Shown: positions 43,469-52,247 of the stretch, one piece after another
How positions within the stretch are numbered: the stretch's first letter is position 1
How the letters are laid out: each line of letters opens with the position of its first letter
Source: Dactylosporangium fulvum
GTDB lineage: Bacteria > Actinomycetota > Actinomycetes > Mycobacteriales > Micromonosporaceae
Length of the DNA: 64,000 nt
NCBI RefSeq assembly: GCF_025137375.1
Contig: NZ_CP073720.1
Location: 706,501 to 770,500 of the forward strand
Reading direction: 5' to 3'
The notes under the pieces: generated by a model
What the model was told of the DNA's origin: nothing
The model's database searches: none
What the model saw: the letters and a program-made list of their open reading frames with translations, nothing else
Made by a program: the position numbers and the translations under genes

Positions 43469-43780
43469 ATGAGCATGGTCGTCGACTGGCCCAGCATCGC
43501 CGCGTGCCGCAATGGCGACCCGGACGCACTGTTCGTCCAGGGCGCCGAGCAGAACGTGGCGAAGCGGATCTGCCGCAGTTGCCCTGTGCGGTACGAGTGC
43601 CTGGCGGACGCCCTCGACAACCGGATCGAGTTCGGGGTCTGGGGCGGCATGACCGAGCGCGAGCGCCGGGCGTTGCTGCGCCGCCATCCGCAGGTGCCCA
43701 GCTGGCGCAAGATGTTCGAAGCGGCCATGGACCGCAACGAGAAGGACAACAGCACCAAAGAGTTGGTTCCGACCGGCTGA
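43469..43780 (+). CDS. wblA: WhiB-family regulator WblA (WhiB4-like)
   Basis: A 103-residue Fe-S transcriptional regulator. The four cluster cysteines are Cys13, Cys35, Cys38 and Cys44 in AACRNGDPDALF, RICRSCPVRYEC, followed by the turn GVWGGMTERERRALLRRHP. The segments FVQGAEQNVAK and ADALDNRIEFGVWGG place it in the WblA/WhiB4 group, which senses redox or NO and in Streptomyces controls antibiotic production and development. ATG 43469 has GAAGAGG upstream. The neighbours on both sides (PonA2, ArsA pair) are the same as in mycobacteria. Confidence 0.95.
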   Translation: MSMVVDWPSIAACRNGDPDALFVQGAEQNVAKRICRSCPVRYECLADALDNRIEFGVWGGMTERERRALLRRHPQVPSWRKMFEAAMDRNEKDNSTKELVPTG

Positions 43781-43793
43781 GGCGCCGGGAGGG

Positions 43794-44930
43794 CTATTCG
43801 AACGTCGAACCGATAGCACGCAGCCCGTCGAGGTCATGGACGTCGGCGGGCTGCGCGGGGATCCGCACCACCGGCACACCCGGGTGGGCGTGCAGGAAGC
43901 GGCCGGCGACCTCCGCCTGCCGGTCGTGCAGCTCGGCGAGCTCGGCGTGGACCCGCAACACATCCGCCGTCGACGGGTGCCCGCCCACCTCGTCGAGCCG
44001 GGCCGCCGCAGCCCGCGCGTCGTCGGCGGACAGGTGCGGTGCCGCCACCGGAACGACCCGGTTGAGCACCAGCCCCGCCAGCGGCATCCGGTCGGCGGCG
44101 AGCCGTCCGGCGAAATACACCGCCTCGCGCACGGCGTCGGGCTCGGGCGCCGCCACCACCAGGAACGCGGTCTCGGGCGCCTGCAACACGCGATACGTCT
44201 GCTCGGCCCGCTCCCGGAAGCCGCCGAACATCGAGTCCAGCGCACCCACGAACCCGGACAGGTCGGAGAGCAGCTGCGCACCGAGGATCTTCGTGACGGT
44301 GCGGCTGAACAGCCCGAACGACGCGGAGACGAGGTTGAACACGCTGCGGCCGCCCGCGCGGGCCGGCGCCAGCAGCAGCCGCAGCATCTTGCCGTCGAGG
44401 AACCGCGACAGCCGGGCCGGCGCGTCGAGGAAGTCGAGCGCCGAGCGGGACGGCGGCGTGTCGACGACGATGAGGTCCCATTCGTCGCGCGCCCGCAGCT
44501 GACCCAGCTTCTCCATCGCCATGTATTCCTGCGTGCCGGAGAACGTCGAGCTCATCGCCTGGTAGAAGGGGTTGGCGAAGATCTCCTCGGCCTTCTTCGG
44601 GTCGGTGTGCGCGAGCACGACCTCGTCGAAGGTCCGCTTCATGTCGAGCATCATCGCGTGGAGCTCGGCCGAGTCCGGCTGCAGACCCTTGACCTGCCGG
44701 GGCGTGTTGTCGAGCTCGGTCAGGCCCAGCGCCTGGGCCAGCCGGCGGGCCGGGTCGATGGTCAGCACCACCGTGCGCCGCCCGTGCTCCTCGGCGGCCC
44801 GCAGCGCGAGCGCCGCCGCGGTTGTCGTCTTGCCGACACCGCCGGATCCGCAGCACACCACGATGCGGATCGCGCGGTCGGCGAGAATCTCGTCGACGTC
44901 CAGATCCGGGGCTGCCGCGTTCACTCGCAC
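43794..44930 (-). CDS. ArsA-family ATPase, second copy
   Basis: A 378-residue P-loop ATPase of the ArsA/GET3 type, matching Rv3679/Rv3680 by position. The deviant Walker A is CCGSGGVGKTTTAAALAL and the Walker B lies in WDLIVVDTPPSRSALDFL; TIDPARRLAQALGL follows the P-loop. Such pairs have been implicated in handling membrane-targeted or envelope proteins in actinobacteria. The gene follows its partner after 16 bp. I start at GTG 44930; an ATG 72 bp upstream (45002) would overlap the partner and lacks support. Confidence 0.88.
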   Translation of the reverse strand: MRVNAAAPDLDVDEILADRAIRIVVCCGSGGVGKTTTAAALALRAAEEHGRRTVVLTIDPARRLAQALGLTELDNTPRQVKGLQPDSAELHAMMLDMKRTFDEVVLAHTDPKKAEEIFANPFYQAMSSTFSGTQEYMAMEKLGQLRARDEWDLIVVDTPPSRSALDFLDAPARLSRFLDGKMLRLLLAPARAGGRSVFNLVSASFGLFSRTVTKILGAQLLSDLSGFVGALDSMFGGFRERAEQTYRVLQAPETAFLVVAAPEPDAVREAVYFAGRLAADRMPLAGLVLNRVVPVAAPHLSADDARAAAARLDEVGGHPSTADVLRVHAELAELHDRQAEVAGRFLHAHPGVPVVRIPAQPADVHDLDGLRAIGSTFE

Positions 44931-44946
44931 CTTGCGAGCGTATCCG

Positions 44947-45951
44947 CTACGGGCGCCCCGAAGCAGACGCACGTTCGTCAGCGCCTGTGAGCAACAGATC
45001 ACCGAGATGGTCGAGCGCCTCCGGGGTGACCTCGGGCAGCAGCGGCAGCTCGACCAGCGGCCGGCCCAGGTGCTGCAGCTCGGCGCGCAGCGAGGCCTCG
45101 GCCGCGATCCGGGTCTGGTAGGCCTTCGCCTCGCCGACGAGCCCCGCGAGCGTCTCCTTGTCGGGGGAGAGCCCGGCGGCGGTCAGCCCCTTGCGCAGAT
45201 CGGCCTGCGTCAGCCGGGCGCCCGCCAGCACGGCCGGCCGGGTCGCGTTGACGATGACGGTCCCGATGGGAATGCCCAGCCTCGTCAGCTCGTCGATGGC
45301 GTCGGTGGTCTCCTGGACCGGCATCTCCTCCAGGAGGGTGACCACGTGCACCGCGGTCATCGGTGAGCGCAGGATCGCCGCCACGCCCTCACTCTGCGTC
45401 TTGATCGGGCCGACCTTGGCCAGTCGCGCGGTCTCGGCCGTGACGTTGAGGAACCGGCCCACCCGCCCGGTCGGCGGCGCGTCCAGCACGACCGCGTCGT
45501 AGACCCGGCGGCCGTCGGCCGTGCGCGTCACCGCCTCCTTGATCTTGCCGGTGAGCAGTACGTCACGCAGGCCCGGTGCGATCGTGGTGGCGAAGTCCAC
45601 AGCGCCGATCTTGCGCAGGGCCCGGCCGGCGACGCCCAGCCGGTAGAACATCTCGAGGTACTCGAGCAGGGCCTCCTCGACGTCGACGGCCAGGGCCCGC
45701 AGCTCACCGCCGCCGCGCGCCGTGGCGATGCGCATCTCCCGGTAGGGCAGCGGGTCGCGCTCGAACAGCTGGGCGATGCCCTGCCGCGCCTCGACCTCGA
45801 CGAGGAGGGTGCGCTTGCCGTCCCGGGCCAGGGCGAGTGCCAGCGCGGCGGCGACCGTCGTCTTGCCGGTGCCGCCCTTCCCGGTGACCACATGCAGACG
45901 GGCAGGCCAGCCGTAGCTGCCCCGCCCGTCTGAGGACTCGCGTGACGTCAC
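44947..45951 (-). CDS. ArsA-family ATPase, first copy
   Basis: A 334-residue ArsA-type ATPase with a deviant Walker A GKGGTGKTTVAAALALALA, switch segments LVEVEARQGIAQLF and a Walker B in YDAVVLDAPPTGRVGRFL. It forms a pair with the downstream copy, probably a heterodimer. The genes run opposite to wblA, with the two 3' ends facing (13 bp apart). In mycobacteria the orthologous pair lies beside whiB4. Upstream is the proline-rich membrane protein gene in the same direction. Confidence 0.9.
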   Translation of the reverse strand: MTSRESSDGRGSYGWPARLHVVTGKGGTGKTTVAAALALALARDGKRTLLVEVEARQGIAQLFERDPLPYREMRIATARGGGELRALAVDVEEALLEYLEMFYRLGVAGRALRKIGAVDFATTIAPGLRDVLLTGKIKEAVTRTADGRRVYDAVVLDAPPTGRVGRFLNVTAETARLAKVGPIKTQSEGVAAILRSPMTAVHVVTLLEEMPVQETTDAIDELTRLGIPIGTVIVNATRPAVLAGARLTQADLRKGLTAAGLSPDKETLAGLVGEAKAYQTRIAAEASLRAELQHLGRPLVELPLLPEVTPEALDHLGDLLLTGADERASASGRP

Positions 45952-45982
45952 GCTTCCGACGCTACCCGACGCCGGTTGTGGA

Positions 45983-46885
45983 TCACGCCGCCGTGATCTC
46001 GCACACCCACCAGCCGTTGTCGTTCGTCGCGAGGAACTTGTACTTCATCTCCGCGACCTTCTCGTCACTCGTCGCAACCTTGACCGGCACGATGAGCGTC
46101 GCGGAGTTGTTCTCCTGCTTGTCGACGGTCGGCGTCGGCCAGGTGTAGGTCGGGCTGCTCAGACCGGCGTCGTACTTGCGGATGTCGTCGACCCGCTGGG
46201 CCAGCTTGTCCTTGTTGCGCGACGACCCGCAGACGAACTTGAGCGCCTCGTCGGTGTTCTTGTCCTTGTAGACGGCCTTGAGGAAGCCGTTGACCGCCTC
46301 GACGGCGCTGGACTGGCCCTTGCCCTGGTTGCCCTGGACCACGAAGTAGGCCGCGGCACCACCACCGCCGCACAGCACGAGGACGACGGCGAGCACGATC
46401 AGCGTGATCGTCAGGCCCCGCTTTTTCGGCGGTGGGGGCATCGGCTGGTATCCCGGGAAGCCCGACGTCGGTGCCGGCGGGCCGGAGAACGGCGGCACGA
46501 CCCCGGTCTGCATCGGCCCGGTGGGGAACTGGCCGGTCGGCGGCGGCGGGAACTGGCTCGTCGGCGGGCCGAAGTGCCCCGTGGGCGGCGGCCCGGCCGG
46601 GAAGGGACCGGTCGGCGGCGGCGCATGTGGCGGCTGGTTCGGGTCCGGGTATGGCTGTCCCGGCTGTCCGACCTGGTAGAACGGCTGGCCGGAGGTCGGC
46701 GGCGCCGAGGTCGGGGGCGCCGAGGTCGGGGGCGCCGAGGTCGGGGGCATGAAGGGGTCCTGCACCGGCGGGGGCGGCCAACCCTGCCCAGGCGGGGCCT
46801 GCGGCGGCTGACCGGGCGTGGCGTAGGGATCGCCCGGCTGGCCTTGATACTCCGGCTGACCCGGGTACTGGGGCGGTTGCGTCAT
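45983..46885 (-). CDS. Proline-rich single-pass membrane protein
   Basis: A 300-residue protein with a cytoplasmic, Pro/Gln/Gly-rich N-terminal half (about residues 1-150), a transmembrane helix (about 155-180, preceded by PPPPKKRG) and an extracytoplasmic domain of about 110 residues resembling the DUF4878/NTF2-like lumazine-binding class (SAVEAVNGFLKAVYKDKNTDEALKFVCG). The N-terminus contains four tandem copies of a PPTSA unit. Function unknown, but such domains often bind ligands or partner enzymes near the cell wall. ATG 46885 has GGTGGGAGAG upstream. Confidence 0.85.
   Translation of the reverse strand: MTQPPQYPGQPEYQGQPGDPYATPGQPPQAPPGQGWPPPPVQDPFMPPTSAPPTSAPPTSAPPTSGQPFYQVGQPGQPYPDPNQPPHAPPPTGPFPAGPPPTGHFGPPTSQFPPPPTGQFPTGPMQTGVVPPFSGPPAPTSGFPGYQPMPPPPKKRGLTITLIVLAVVLVLCGGGGAAAYFVVQGNQGKGQSSAVEAVNGFLKAVYKDKNTDEALKFVCGSSRNKDKLAQRVDDIRKYDAGLSSPTYTWPTPTVDKQENNSATLIVPVKVATSDEKVAEMKYKFLATNDNGWWVCEITAA
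46692..46751. repeat. Tandem repeat, four copies of 15 bp
   Basis: GAGGTCGGCGGCGCC followed by two GAGGTCGGGGGCGCC copies and a last one ending GGGGGCATG. It encodes the PPTSA repeats of the proline-rich protein and is a likely site of copy-number variation. Confidence 0.9.
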
Positions 46886-47016
46886 CTCTCCCACCTCTGT
46901 GCGACGCCTCGATGCCCGCCTCTGTGCGGCGGCGGCCCTCACAGTAGCGGCCCGGGGCACGTTACGGGGGACACCGATATCAGGCTGTGCCCACCGGCCG
47001 CCACCCCACCGAACGC

Positions 47017-47022
47017 TACTGT
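47017..47022 (+). promoter_or_regulatory. Leaderless -10 element for DUF4177-RidA
   Basis: TACTGT ends 6 nt before ATG 47029. Confidence 0.55.
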
Positions 47023-47028
47023 CGCCAC

Positions 47029-47187
47029 ATGCAGAAATGGGAGTACCTGACCGCACCGCTGCTGGTTCACAACACCAAGATGATCCTGGACAACTTCGGC
47101 GAGGAGGGCTGGGAGCTCGTGGCGATCGTGCCCGGCCCCAACCCGGAGAACCTCGTCGCGTATTTCAAGCGGCCGAAGGCGGGCTGA
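47029..47187 (+). CDS. DUF4177 small protein
   Basis: A 52-residue protein that fits DUF4177: KWEYLTAPLL at the start, then DNFGEEGWELVAIVPGP and a strand ending AYFKRP. It is a small alpha/beta protein of unknown role, conserved next to RidA in actinobacteria. The ATG at 47029 is supported by TACTGT 6 nt before it and by the coding continuing just to RidA, whose ATG lies 1 bp after the stop, so the two are translationally coupled. Confidence 0.9.
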   Translation: MQKWEYLTAPLLVHNTKMILDNFGEEGWELVAIVPGPNPENLVAYFKRPKAG

Positions 47188-47188
47188 C

Positions 47189-47647
47189 ATGGCCGACGTC
47201 TACGCCCGGCTCGAGGAGCTCGGGCTGCGGATCCCGCCGGTCGTGCCGCCGGTCGCCGCCTACGTGCCGGCCGTGCAGACCGGCAACCACGTCTACGTCT
47301 CCGGCCAGTTGCCCCTCGTCGACGGCAAGCTGCCCGCCACCGGGCTCGTCGGCGCCGACGTCACCCCCGAGCAGGCGAAGGACCTCGCCCGCCAGGCCGC
47401 GATCAACGTGCTCGCCGCCGTCGAGTCGCTGGTCGGGCTGGACCGTGTGGTCAAGATCGTCAAGATCGTCGGATTCGTCGCCTCGGCGCCCGGGTTCACC
47501 GGCCAGCCGGGTGTCGTCAACGGTGCCAGCGAGCTGTTCGGCGAGGTCTTCGGCGAGGCCGGCAAGCACGCCCGCAGTGCCGTGGGCGTCTCCGCGCTGC
47601 CGCTCGACACGCCCGTCGAGATCGAGGCCATCGTCGAGATCGCCTGA
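47189..47647 (+). CDS. RidA-family enamine/imine deaminase
   Basis: A 152-residue YjgF/RidA-family protein that hydrolyses reactive enamine/imine intermediates, protecting PLP enzymes. The family pattern is visible in QTGNHVYVSGQLPLVDGKLPATG and the conserved strand region GVSALPLDTPVEIEAIV. The arginine that binds the carboxylate in classic RidA appears replaced around SAVGVSALPL, so it belongs to another subgroup of the family. Transcribed with DUF4177, matching Rv3678A-Rv3678c in the mycobacterial locus (from memory). Confidence 0.9.
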   Translation: MADVYARLEELGLRIPPVVPPVAAYVPAVQTGNHVYVSGQLPLVDGKLPATGLVGADVTPEQAKDLARQAAINVLAAVESLVGLDRVVKIVKIVGFVASAPGFTGQPGVVNGASELFGEVFGEAGKHARSAVGVSALPLDTPVEIEAIVEIA

Positions 47648-47723
47648 TGGTGTCACCCGGCCGGCCGATGCGGGGTGACTCCCATGGCCGGTCGGGTGAC
47701 GTGTCGGAGGAACCGGCCCGCCG

Positions 47724-47729
47724 TACGAT
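47724..47729 (+). promoter_or_regulatory. Leaderless -10 element for the MBL gene
   Basis: TACGAT ends 6 nt before GTG 47736. Confidence 0.55.
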
Positions 47730-47735
47730 CACATC

Positions 47736-48521
47736 GTGGTAAGCCACGTCACCGTCCCGGCCGCCCAGGTCCTCACGACGTTGCCCGACTGGGTGACGCT
47801 CGTCCGCGCGCCCAATCCCGGGCCGATGACGCTCGACGGCACCAACACCTGGCTGGTGCGCGCCCCCGGTGGCGGGTCCGTCGTGATCGACCCGGGCCCG
47901 CTCGACGAGGGGCACCTGCGTGCGGTGGCCGACCATGCTCCGGTCGCGGCGATCCTCGTGACCCACGGCCATGAGGACCACACGGAAGGTGTCGTCCGGC
48001 TGGCGGAGTTGACCGGGGCGCCGGTCCACGGGGCTCCGGTGCGGGAGAACGTCGACGTCGACGGGGTCCACGTCGAGTCGCTCGCCACGCCGGGGCACAC
48101 CAAGGACTCCGTCTGCTTCGTCGTGCGGTACCGCGGCGAAGAGATCGTGCTGACCGGGGACACCATCCTCGGCCGGGGCACCACCGTGGTGGCCTGGCCG
48201 GACGGGGACCTCGGCGACTATCTCGACAGCCTCGGCCGGCTGGCGGCGTTCGACGGCCGCCCGGCGCTGCCCGGCCACGGCCCCGCGCTGACCGACACCG
48301 CCGTCGCCGCCCGCTTCTACCACCGGCACCGTGAGGCGCGGCTGGCCCAGGTGCGCGAGGCCCTCGACGCCGGGGCGGCCGACGCCGCCGAGGTGGTCGC
48401 CCGCGTGTACGCCGACGTGGACCGCAGCCTGTGGCCCGCCGCCGAGTGGTCGGTCCGCGCACAACTTGCCTACCTGAGGCGGGAATCACACCTACCTCCG
48501 GACGGGTTGGACGCAACGTGA
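47736..48521 (+). CDS. Metallo-beta-lactamase-fold hydrolase
   Basis: A 261-residue MBL-fold enzyme related to glyoxalase II-like and LACTB2-type proteins. The metal-binding motif is THGHEDHTEG, with later ligands in TPGHTKDS (His), LTGDTILGRG (Asp) and PGHGP (His). The C-terminal helical extension resembles the LACTB2 winged-helix domain. It corresponds to Rv3677c, which in mycobacteria lies next to crp; here a 15-kb block separates it from crp. The GTG at 47736 is supported by the -10 element 6 nt upstream. Confidence 0.9.
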   Translation: MVSHVTVPAAQVLTTLPDWVTLVRAPNPGPMTLDGTNTWLVRAPGGGSVVIDPGPLDEGHLRAVADHAPVAAILVTHGHEDHTEGVVRLAELTGAPVHGAPVRENVDVDGVHVESLATPGHTKDSVCFVVRYRGEEIVLTGDTILGRGTTVVAWPDGDLGDYLDSLGRLAAFDGRPALPGHGPALTDTAVAARFYHRHREARLAQVREALDAGAADAAEVVARVYADVDRSLWPAAEWSVRAQLAYLRRESHLPPDGLDAT

Positions 48522-48578
48522 CCGGCGTGACCGGTCCGGGGCGCGCTGGAGGGGCCGGAGCGCAGCGGAGGTGACGAC

Positions 48579-51500
48579 GTGACTTGCTCGGTGTGTGGGA
48601 CCGTCGCCGTGCCCGGCGCGCGGTTCTGCCACCATTGCGGCTCCGCGTTGCCGGCCGCCGCCACCCTCCCGGCGGCCGAGCGGCGGATCGTCACCGTCCT
48701 CTTCGGCGACCTGTCCGACTTCACCGCCTGGTCGGAGGATCTCGACCCGGAGCGGGTCGGCGCCGTCACCGACCGGGTCCTCGCCGCGCTCGCCGGCGCC
48801 GTCAAGACGTTCGGCGGCCACGTCGACAAGCTCACCGGCGACGGGATCATGGCCGTGTTCGGAGCGCCGGTCGCCCACGAGGACGACGCCGAGCGCGCGG
48901 TCCGCGCCGCCCTGTCGATGCAGCGCGCCGTGCGGCGCGTGCTCGACGACGAGCGCGGCGGCGGTGCCCCGCTCGGCCTGCGCATCGGCCTGAACACGGG
49001 CACGGTCGTGGCCGGCGTGCAGGCCGGTATCGAGTACACGGTGATCGGCGACACCGTGAACACCGCCGCCCGGCTGGCCGACGCGGCGGCGATCGGCGCG
49101 GTCTACGCCGGTGACCGCACGTCCTCCTCCACCCGCCGCCTCGCCTCCTGGCGGGCGCTGCGCCCCTTGCGGCTCAAGGGCAAGCGTGAGCCGGTCGAGG
49201 CGTTCGAACTGCTCGGCCTGCTCGACGCGCCCGGCACCCGGTCGGGCCTCGGTGATGAGGCGCCGTTCGTGGGCCGCGAGGCGGAGTTGGGCCGGGTCTC
49301 GGGCCGACTCGCCGAGATCGCCGACCGGCAGGAGCCGCGCGTCCTGGTCTTCACCGGTGAGGCCGGGCTCGGCAAGACCCGGTTCGCGGGCGAGATCGAG
49401 CGGTTCGCCGCGGGCTACCTCGGCGGGGCGGGATACACGCCCAGCGCCGGCTTCGCGCCCGGTGGCGGCGCCCGCGTGCTGTCCGTGCACTGCGCCGCGT
49501 TCGGCGAACGGCGCCGCCTCGCCCCGCTCGCCGACCTGGTCCGCGGCGCGATCGGCCTGCCGCCCGACGTCGGCGTCCTCACCCGTGAGGCGGTCGAGGA
49601 GCGGCTGCGCCGCCTCGCGCAGCGGCTCGCCCGCGCCGCCCGCGGCCGGCCCGAGCCGCCGAGGTTCGCCAGCGACCTGCTGCTCAGCCTGATCGGCCTC
49701 AGCGAGGCCGTCGGCGACACCGCCTGGGTCGCACCCGGCGGGAAACCCGACGAGCTCGACCTGGACGCCATCCCCAACGCGGTCGCCGAGCTGCTGTCCG
49801 GCCTGGCCGCGGAGACGCCGCTCGTCGTCATCGTCGACGACTCGCACGACGCCACGCCCGAGACCCTCGACGCGCTCGGCGCCACCATCGAGCGGCTCAC
49901 CGGTCCGGTGCTCATCGTGCTGCTCGGCCGGCCGGAGCTGGTCCGCTCCGCCGGCGTGCTGACCCGCATCGCCGACGCCGAGGTCGTGCCGGTCCCGCCG
50001 CTGCGCGGCGCCGACGCGGCCCGCCTGCTCAGCGCCTACCTGGGCGGCGGCCGGCTGGCCCCGCCCGACGAGGACCGGCTGCTGGCCACCGCGCAGGGCA
50101 ACCCGTTCTACCTCGCCGAGCTGGTCACGCTGCTCCAGGAGCGCGGCGCGCTGACCACCGTGGCCGGCGGCGAGCCGCCCGGCTGGCGGCTGACACCCGG
50201 CTCGCTCGGCGGCCGCCTGCTCTCCCGCGACCTCGCCGCCGTCCTCGCCGCCCGTATCGACGCGCTGCCCGCCGACACGCGTGCGGTCCTGCGCGACGCG
50301 GCCGTCATCGGCGACAACGTGCCCGCCCGGGCACTGGAGGCACTGCGGTTCAACCCGCCCGGCCAGCCGACCCGGCCCGCCGTGGTCGCCGCCGTCGAGC
50401 TCGAGCGCGCCGTCGAGGAACTGCTCCAGCGCCGCATGCTGCGCCGCGGCCGGGGCGGGTTCGCGTTCGCCACGCCGCTGCTGCGCGAGGCCGCCTACGC
50501 CGGGATCGGCAAGGCCGACCTCGCCGAGCGGCACGCGGCGCTGTCCCGGTGGGCGGCCGCCGCCGTGGCGAACCACCTGACCGCCGGCGGGACCGGCAAC
50601 GTCCCCGGGCTCAACATGACGCTCGGCGCCGCCGACGCCTTCATCGCCGAGCACGCCGAGCGGGCCGCCCAGCTCGCCGACGTGGTCGGCCTGCGCCCCG
50701 ACTCCCTCGCCCGCTCGGCCGGGCCGCTCGGCGTGCAGGCACTGGCCCGGACCGCCCGGGCCGCTCTCGCGACCGGCGAGCCGGCACAGGCCGCGCAGGC
50801 CTCCGAGCGCGCCGCGAAGCTCGCCGGCGGCGCCCTGGTGGCCGCCGACCGGCTCGTCCACGCCCGCGCGTTGCTGCAGCTCGGCCGCGCGGCCGAGGCG
50901 CTCGCCGACGCGGAGAAGATCACCGCCAACGCCGGGGACGACACGGTGGTACGGGTGGGAGCCCTCCTCGTCGCCGGGCGCGCCTACCGGGCGACCGGCG
51001 ACCACCGGCGCAGCTACCAGACGCTGACCGAGGCCCTGGCCACGGCGACCGAGACCGGGCTGGCCTACGAGCGCGGCGACGCGATGCGGCGGCTCGGCAT
51101 GGCCGACTTCCTCGAAGGCCGGCTGGCCGAGGCGGGCGGGCGGTTCGCCGAGTCGTTCCAGATCGCGGTGACCGCCGGGGACCGGCGGGCCCAGGCGTGG
51201 TCGTTGCAGCATCTGGCCTGGGTGACCACCACCCGCGGTGACTTCACCGGGGCCGACGCCGCGCTCGGGCGGGCCGCCCGCCGCTTCGCCGAGCTCGGCG
51301 ACCCGGTCGGCCGGGCGTGGCTGCGGGGCACCACGGCGTTCGTGCGGCTGCTCGCCGGTCGGCTCGGCGAGGCCCGCCGGCTGGCCAAGGCCTTCCTGCC
51401 CTTCGGCGAGCGGGTCGGCGACGCGTGGGCGGTCGGCACGCTGCGGGCCGTCGAGGCGTTCGCCGCGGCCGAGAGCGGCGACCTGGCCGAGGCCGACCGG

Positions 51501-52211
51501 GAGGCGCGCCGCGCGTACCGCGACTTCGCCGCCGCGGGCGACGACTGGGGCCGCGGGCTCGCGCTCGTCGTCCGCGGCGTGGTCGCGCGCGGGCTCAACG
51601 AGCTCAACCACGCCTACGACCTGCTCTCCGACGCCACCGAATACGGCGAGAAGACCGGCCACCCGCTGCTCATCGGCATGTCGCGGACGATTCGCGGCTT
51701 CGTCAGCCTCGACCGGGACGACGCGGTGGCGGCCGAGGCCGACGCCCGGGCGGTCCTCCAGGTCGTCGAGACCCACGACGTGCTCGAGGCGGCCAAGGTC
51801 GGCCCACGGGTGCTGTTCGGCCTGGCCCGGCAGGCCCAGGGCGACCTGCCGGCGGCGCTCGAGGTGCTCGGCTGCGTGGCCGCCGACCGGCCGGGGCCGT
51901 CGGTGATCTTCTCCCGCCGGCACGCGGTGGCGGCCTACGCGTCGGCGCTGCTGGCCGCCGGGCGCCACGCGGAGGCCCTCGACTGGGCCCGGCAGGCGCA
52001 GACCCTGGCTGGTGAGGACGTCCGCAGCCGGGTCTATGCGGCGGGTGTACTGGCTGAGGCGCTCACGGCGAACGGCCGGTGTGACGAGGCCGAGGCGGTG
52101 CGCTCCGCCGCCGACACCGTGCCGGTCGCCGACCTGCCGTCTCCGGCCCTGGCCGGACCGCGCGCACCGGTGGCCGCCGAGGTGCCCTCGTCGGCTGTGG
52201 CCGATGCGTGA
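48579..52211 (+). CDS. Class III adenylate cyclase with ATPase and TPR domains
   Basis: A 1210-residue protein. An N-terminal zinc ribbon (Cys3, Cys6, Cys17, Cys20) precedes a cyclase domain (about 34-190) with metal aspartates Asp44 and Asp88, adenine-specifying Lys84 and Asp158, and transition-state residues Asn161 and Arg165. An AAA/STAND ATPase follows, with Walker A GEAGLGKT at 260-267 and Walker B in LVVIVDDSH. The C-terminal half consists of TPR repeats. All catalytic residues for cAMP synthesis are present; the ATPase-TPR part should gate it by binding an unknown partner. GTG 48579 has GGAGGTGA upstream. Confidence 0.92.
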   Translation: MTCSVCGTVAVPGARFCHHCGSALPAAATLPAAERRIVTVLFGDLSDFTAWSEDLDPERVGAVTDRVLAALAGAVKTFGGHVDKLTGDGIMAVFGAPVAHEDDAERAVRAALSMQRAVRRVLDDERGGGAPLGLRIGLNTGTVVAGVQAGIEYTVIGDTVNTAARLADAAAIGAVYAGDRTSSSTRRLASWRALRPLRLKGKREPVEAFELLGLLDAPGTRSGLGDEAPFVGREAELGRVSGRLAEIADRQEPRVLVFTGEAGLGKTRFAGEIERFAAGYLGGAGYTPSAGFAPGGGARVLSVHCAAFGERRRLAPLADLVRGAIGLPPDVGVLTREAVEERLRRLAQRLARAARGRPEPPRFASDLLLSLIGLSEAVGDTAWVAPGGKPDELDLDAIPNAVAELLSGLAAETPLVVIVDDSHDATPETLDALGATIERLTGPVLIVLLGRPELVRSAGVLTRIADAEVVPVPPLRGADAARLLSAYLGGGRLAPPDEDRLLATAQGNPFYLAELVTLLQERGALTTVAGGEPPGWRLTPGSLGGRLLSRDLAAVLAARIDALPADTRAVLRDAAVIGDNVPARALEALRFNPPGQPTRPAVVAAVELERAVEELLQRRMLRRGRGGFAFATPLLREAAYAGIGKADLAERHAALSRWAAAAVANHLTAGGTGNVPGLNMTLGAADAFIAEHAERAAQLADVVGLRPDSLARSAGPLGVQALARTARAALATGEPAQAAQASERAAKLAGGALVAADRLVHARALLQLGRAAEALADAEKITANAGDDTVVRVGALLVAGRAYRATGDHRRSYQTLTEALATATETGLAYERGDAMRRLGMADFLEGRLAEAGGRFAESFQIAVTAGDRRAQAWSLQHLAWVTTTRGDFTGADAALGRAARRFAELGDPVGRAWLRGTTAFVRLLAGRLGEARRLAKAFLPFGERVGDAWAVGTLRAVEAFAAAESGDLAEADREARRAYRDFAAAGDDWGRGLALVVRGVVARGLNELNHAYDLLSDATEYGEKTGHPLLIGMSRTIRGFVSLDRDDAVAAEADARAVLQVVETHDVLEAAKVGPRVLFGLARQAQGDLPAALEVLGCVAADRPGPSVIFSRRHAVAAYASALLAAGRHAEALDWARQAQTLAGEDVRSRVYAAGVLAEALTANGRCDEAEAVRSAADTVPVADLPSPALAGPRAPVAAEVPSSAVADA

Positions 52212-52234
52212 CGGAGATTGTCGGACCCCTGTCG

Positions 52235-52240
52235 TACCGT
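52235..52240 (+). promoter_or_regulatory. Leaderless -10 element for the kinase gene
   Basis: TACCGT ends 7 nt before GTG 52248, supporting that start over a TTG at 52218. Confidence 0.5.
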
Positions 52241-52247
52241 TCTAGCC

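Noticed and set aside
46692..46751. 15-bp repeats as a CRISPR array or iteron origin
   Set aside because: Contiguous repeats without spacers, inside a proline-rich coding sequence.
48492..51968. 1158-residue open frame opposite the adenylate cyclase gene
   Set aside because: Low-complexity Gly/Arg/Ala-rich shadow of the G/C-rich coding strand; no motifs, and the cyclase frame has all its catalytic residues.
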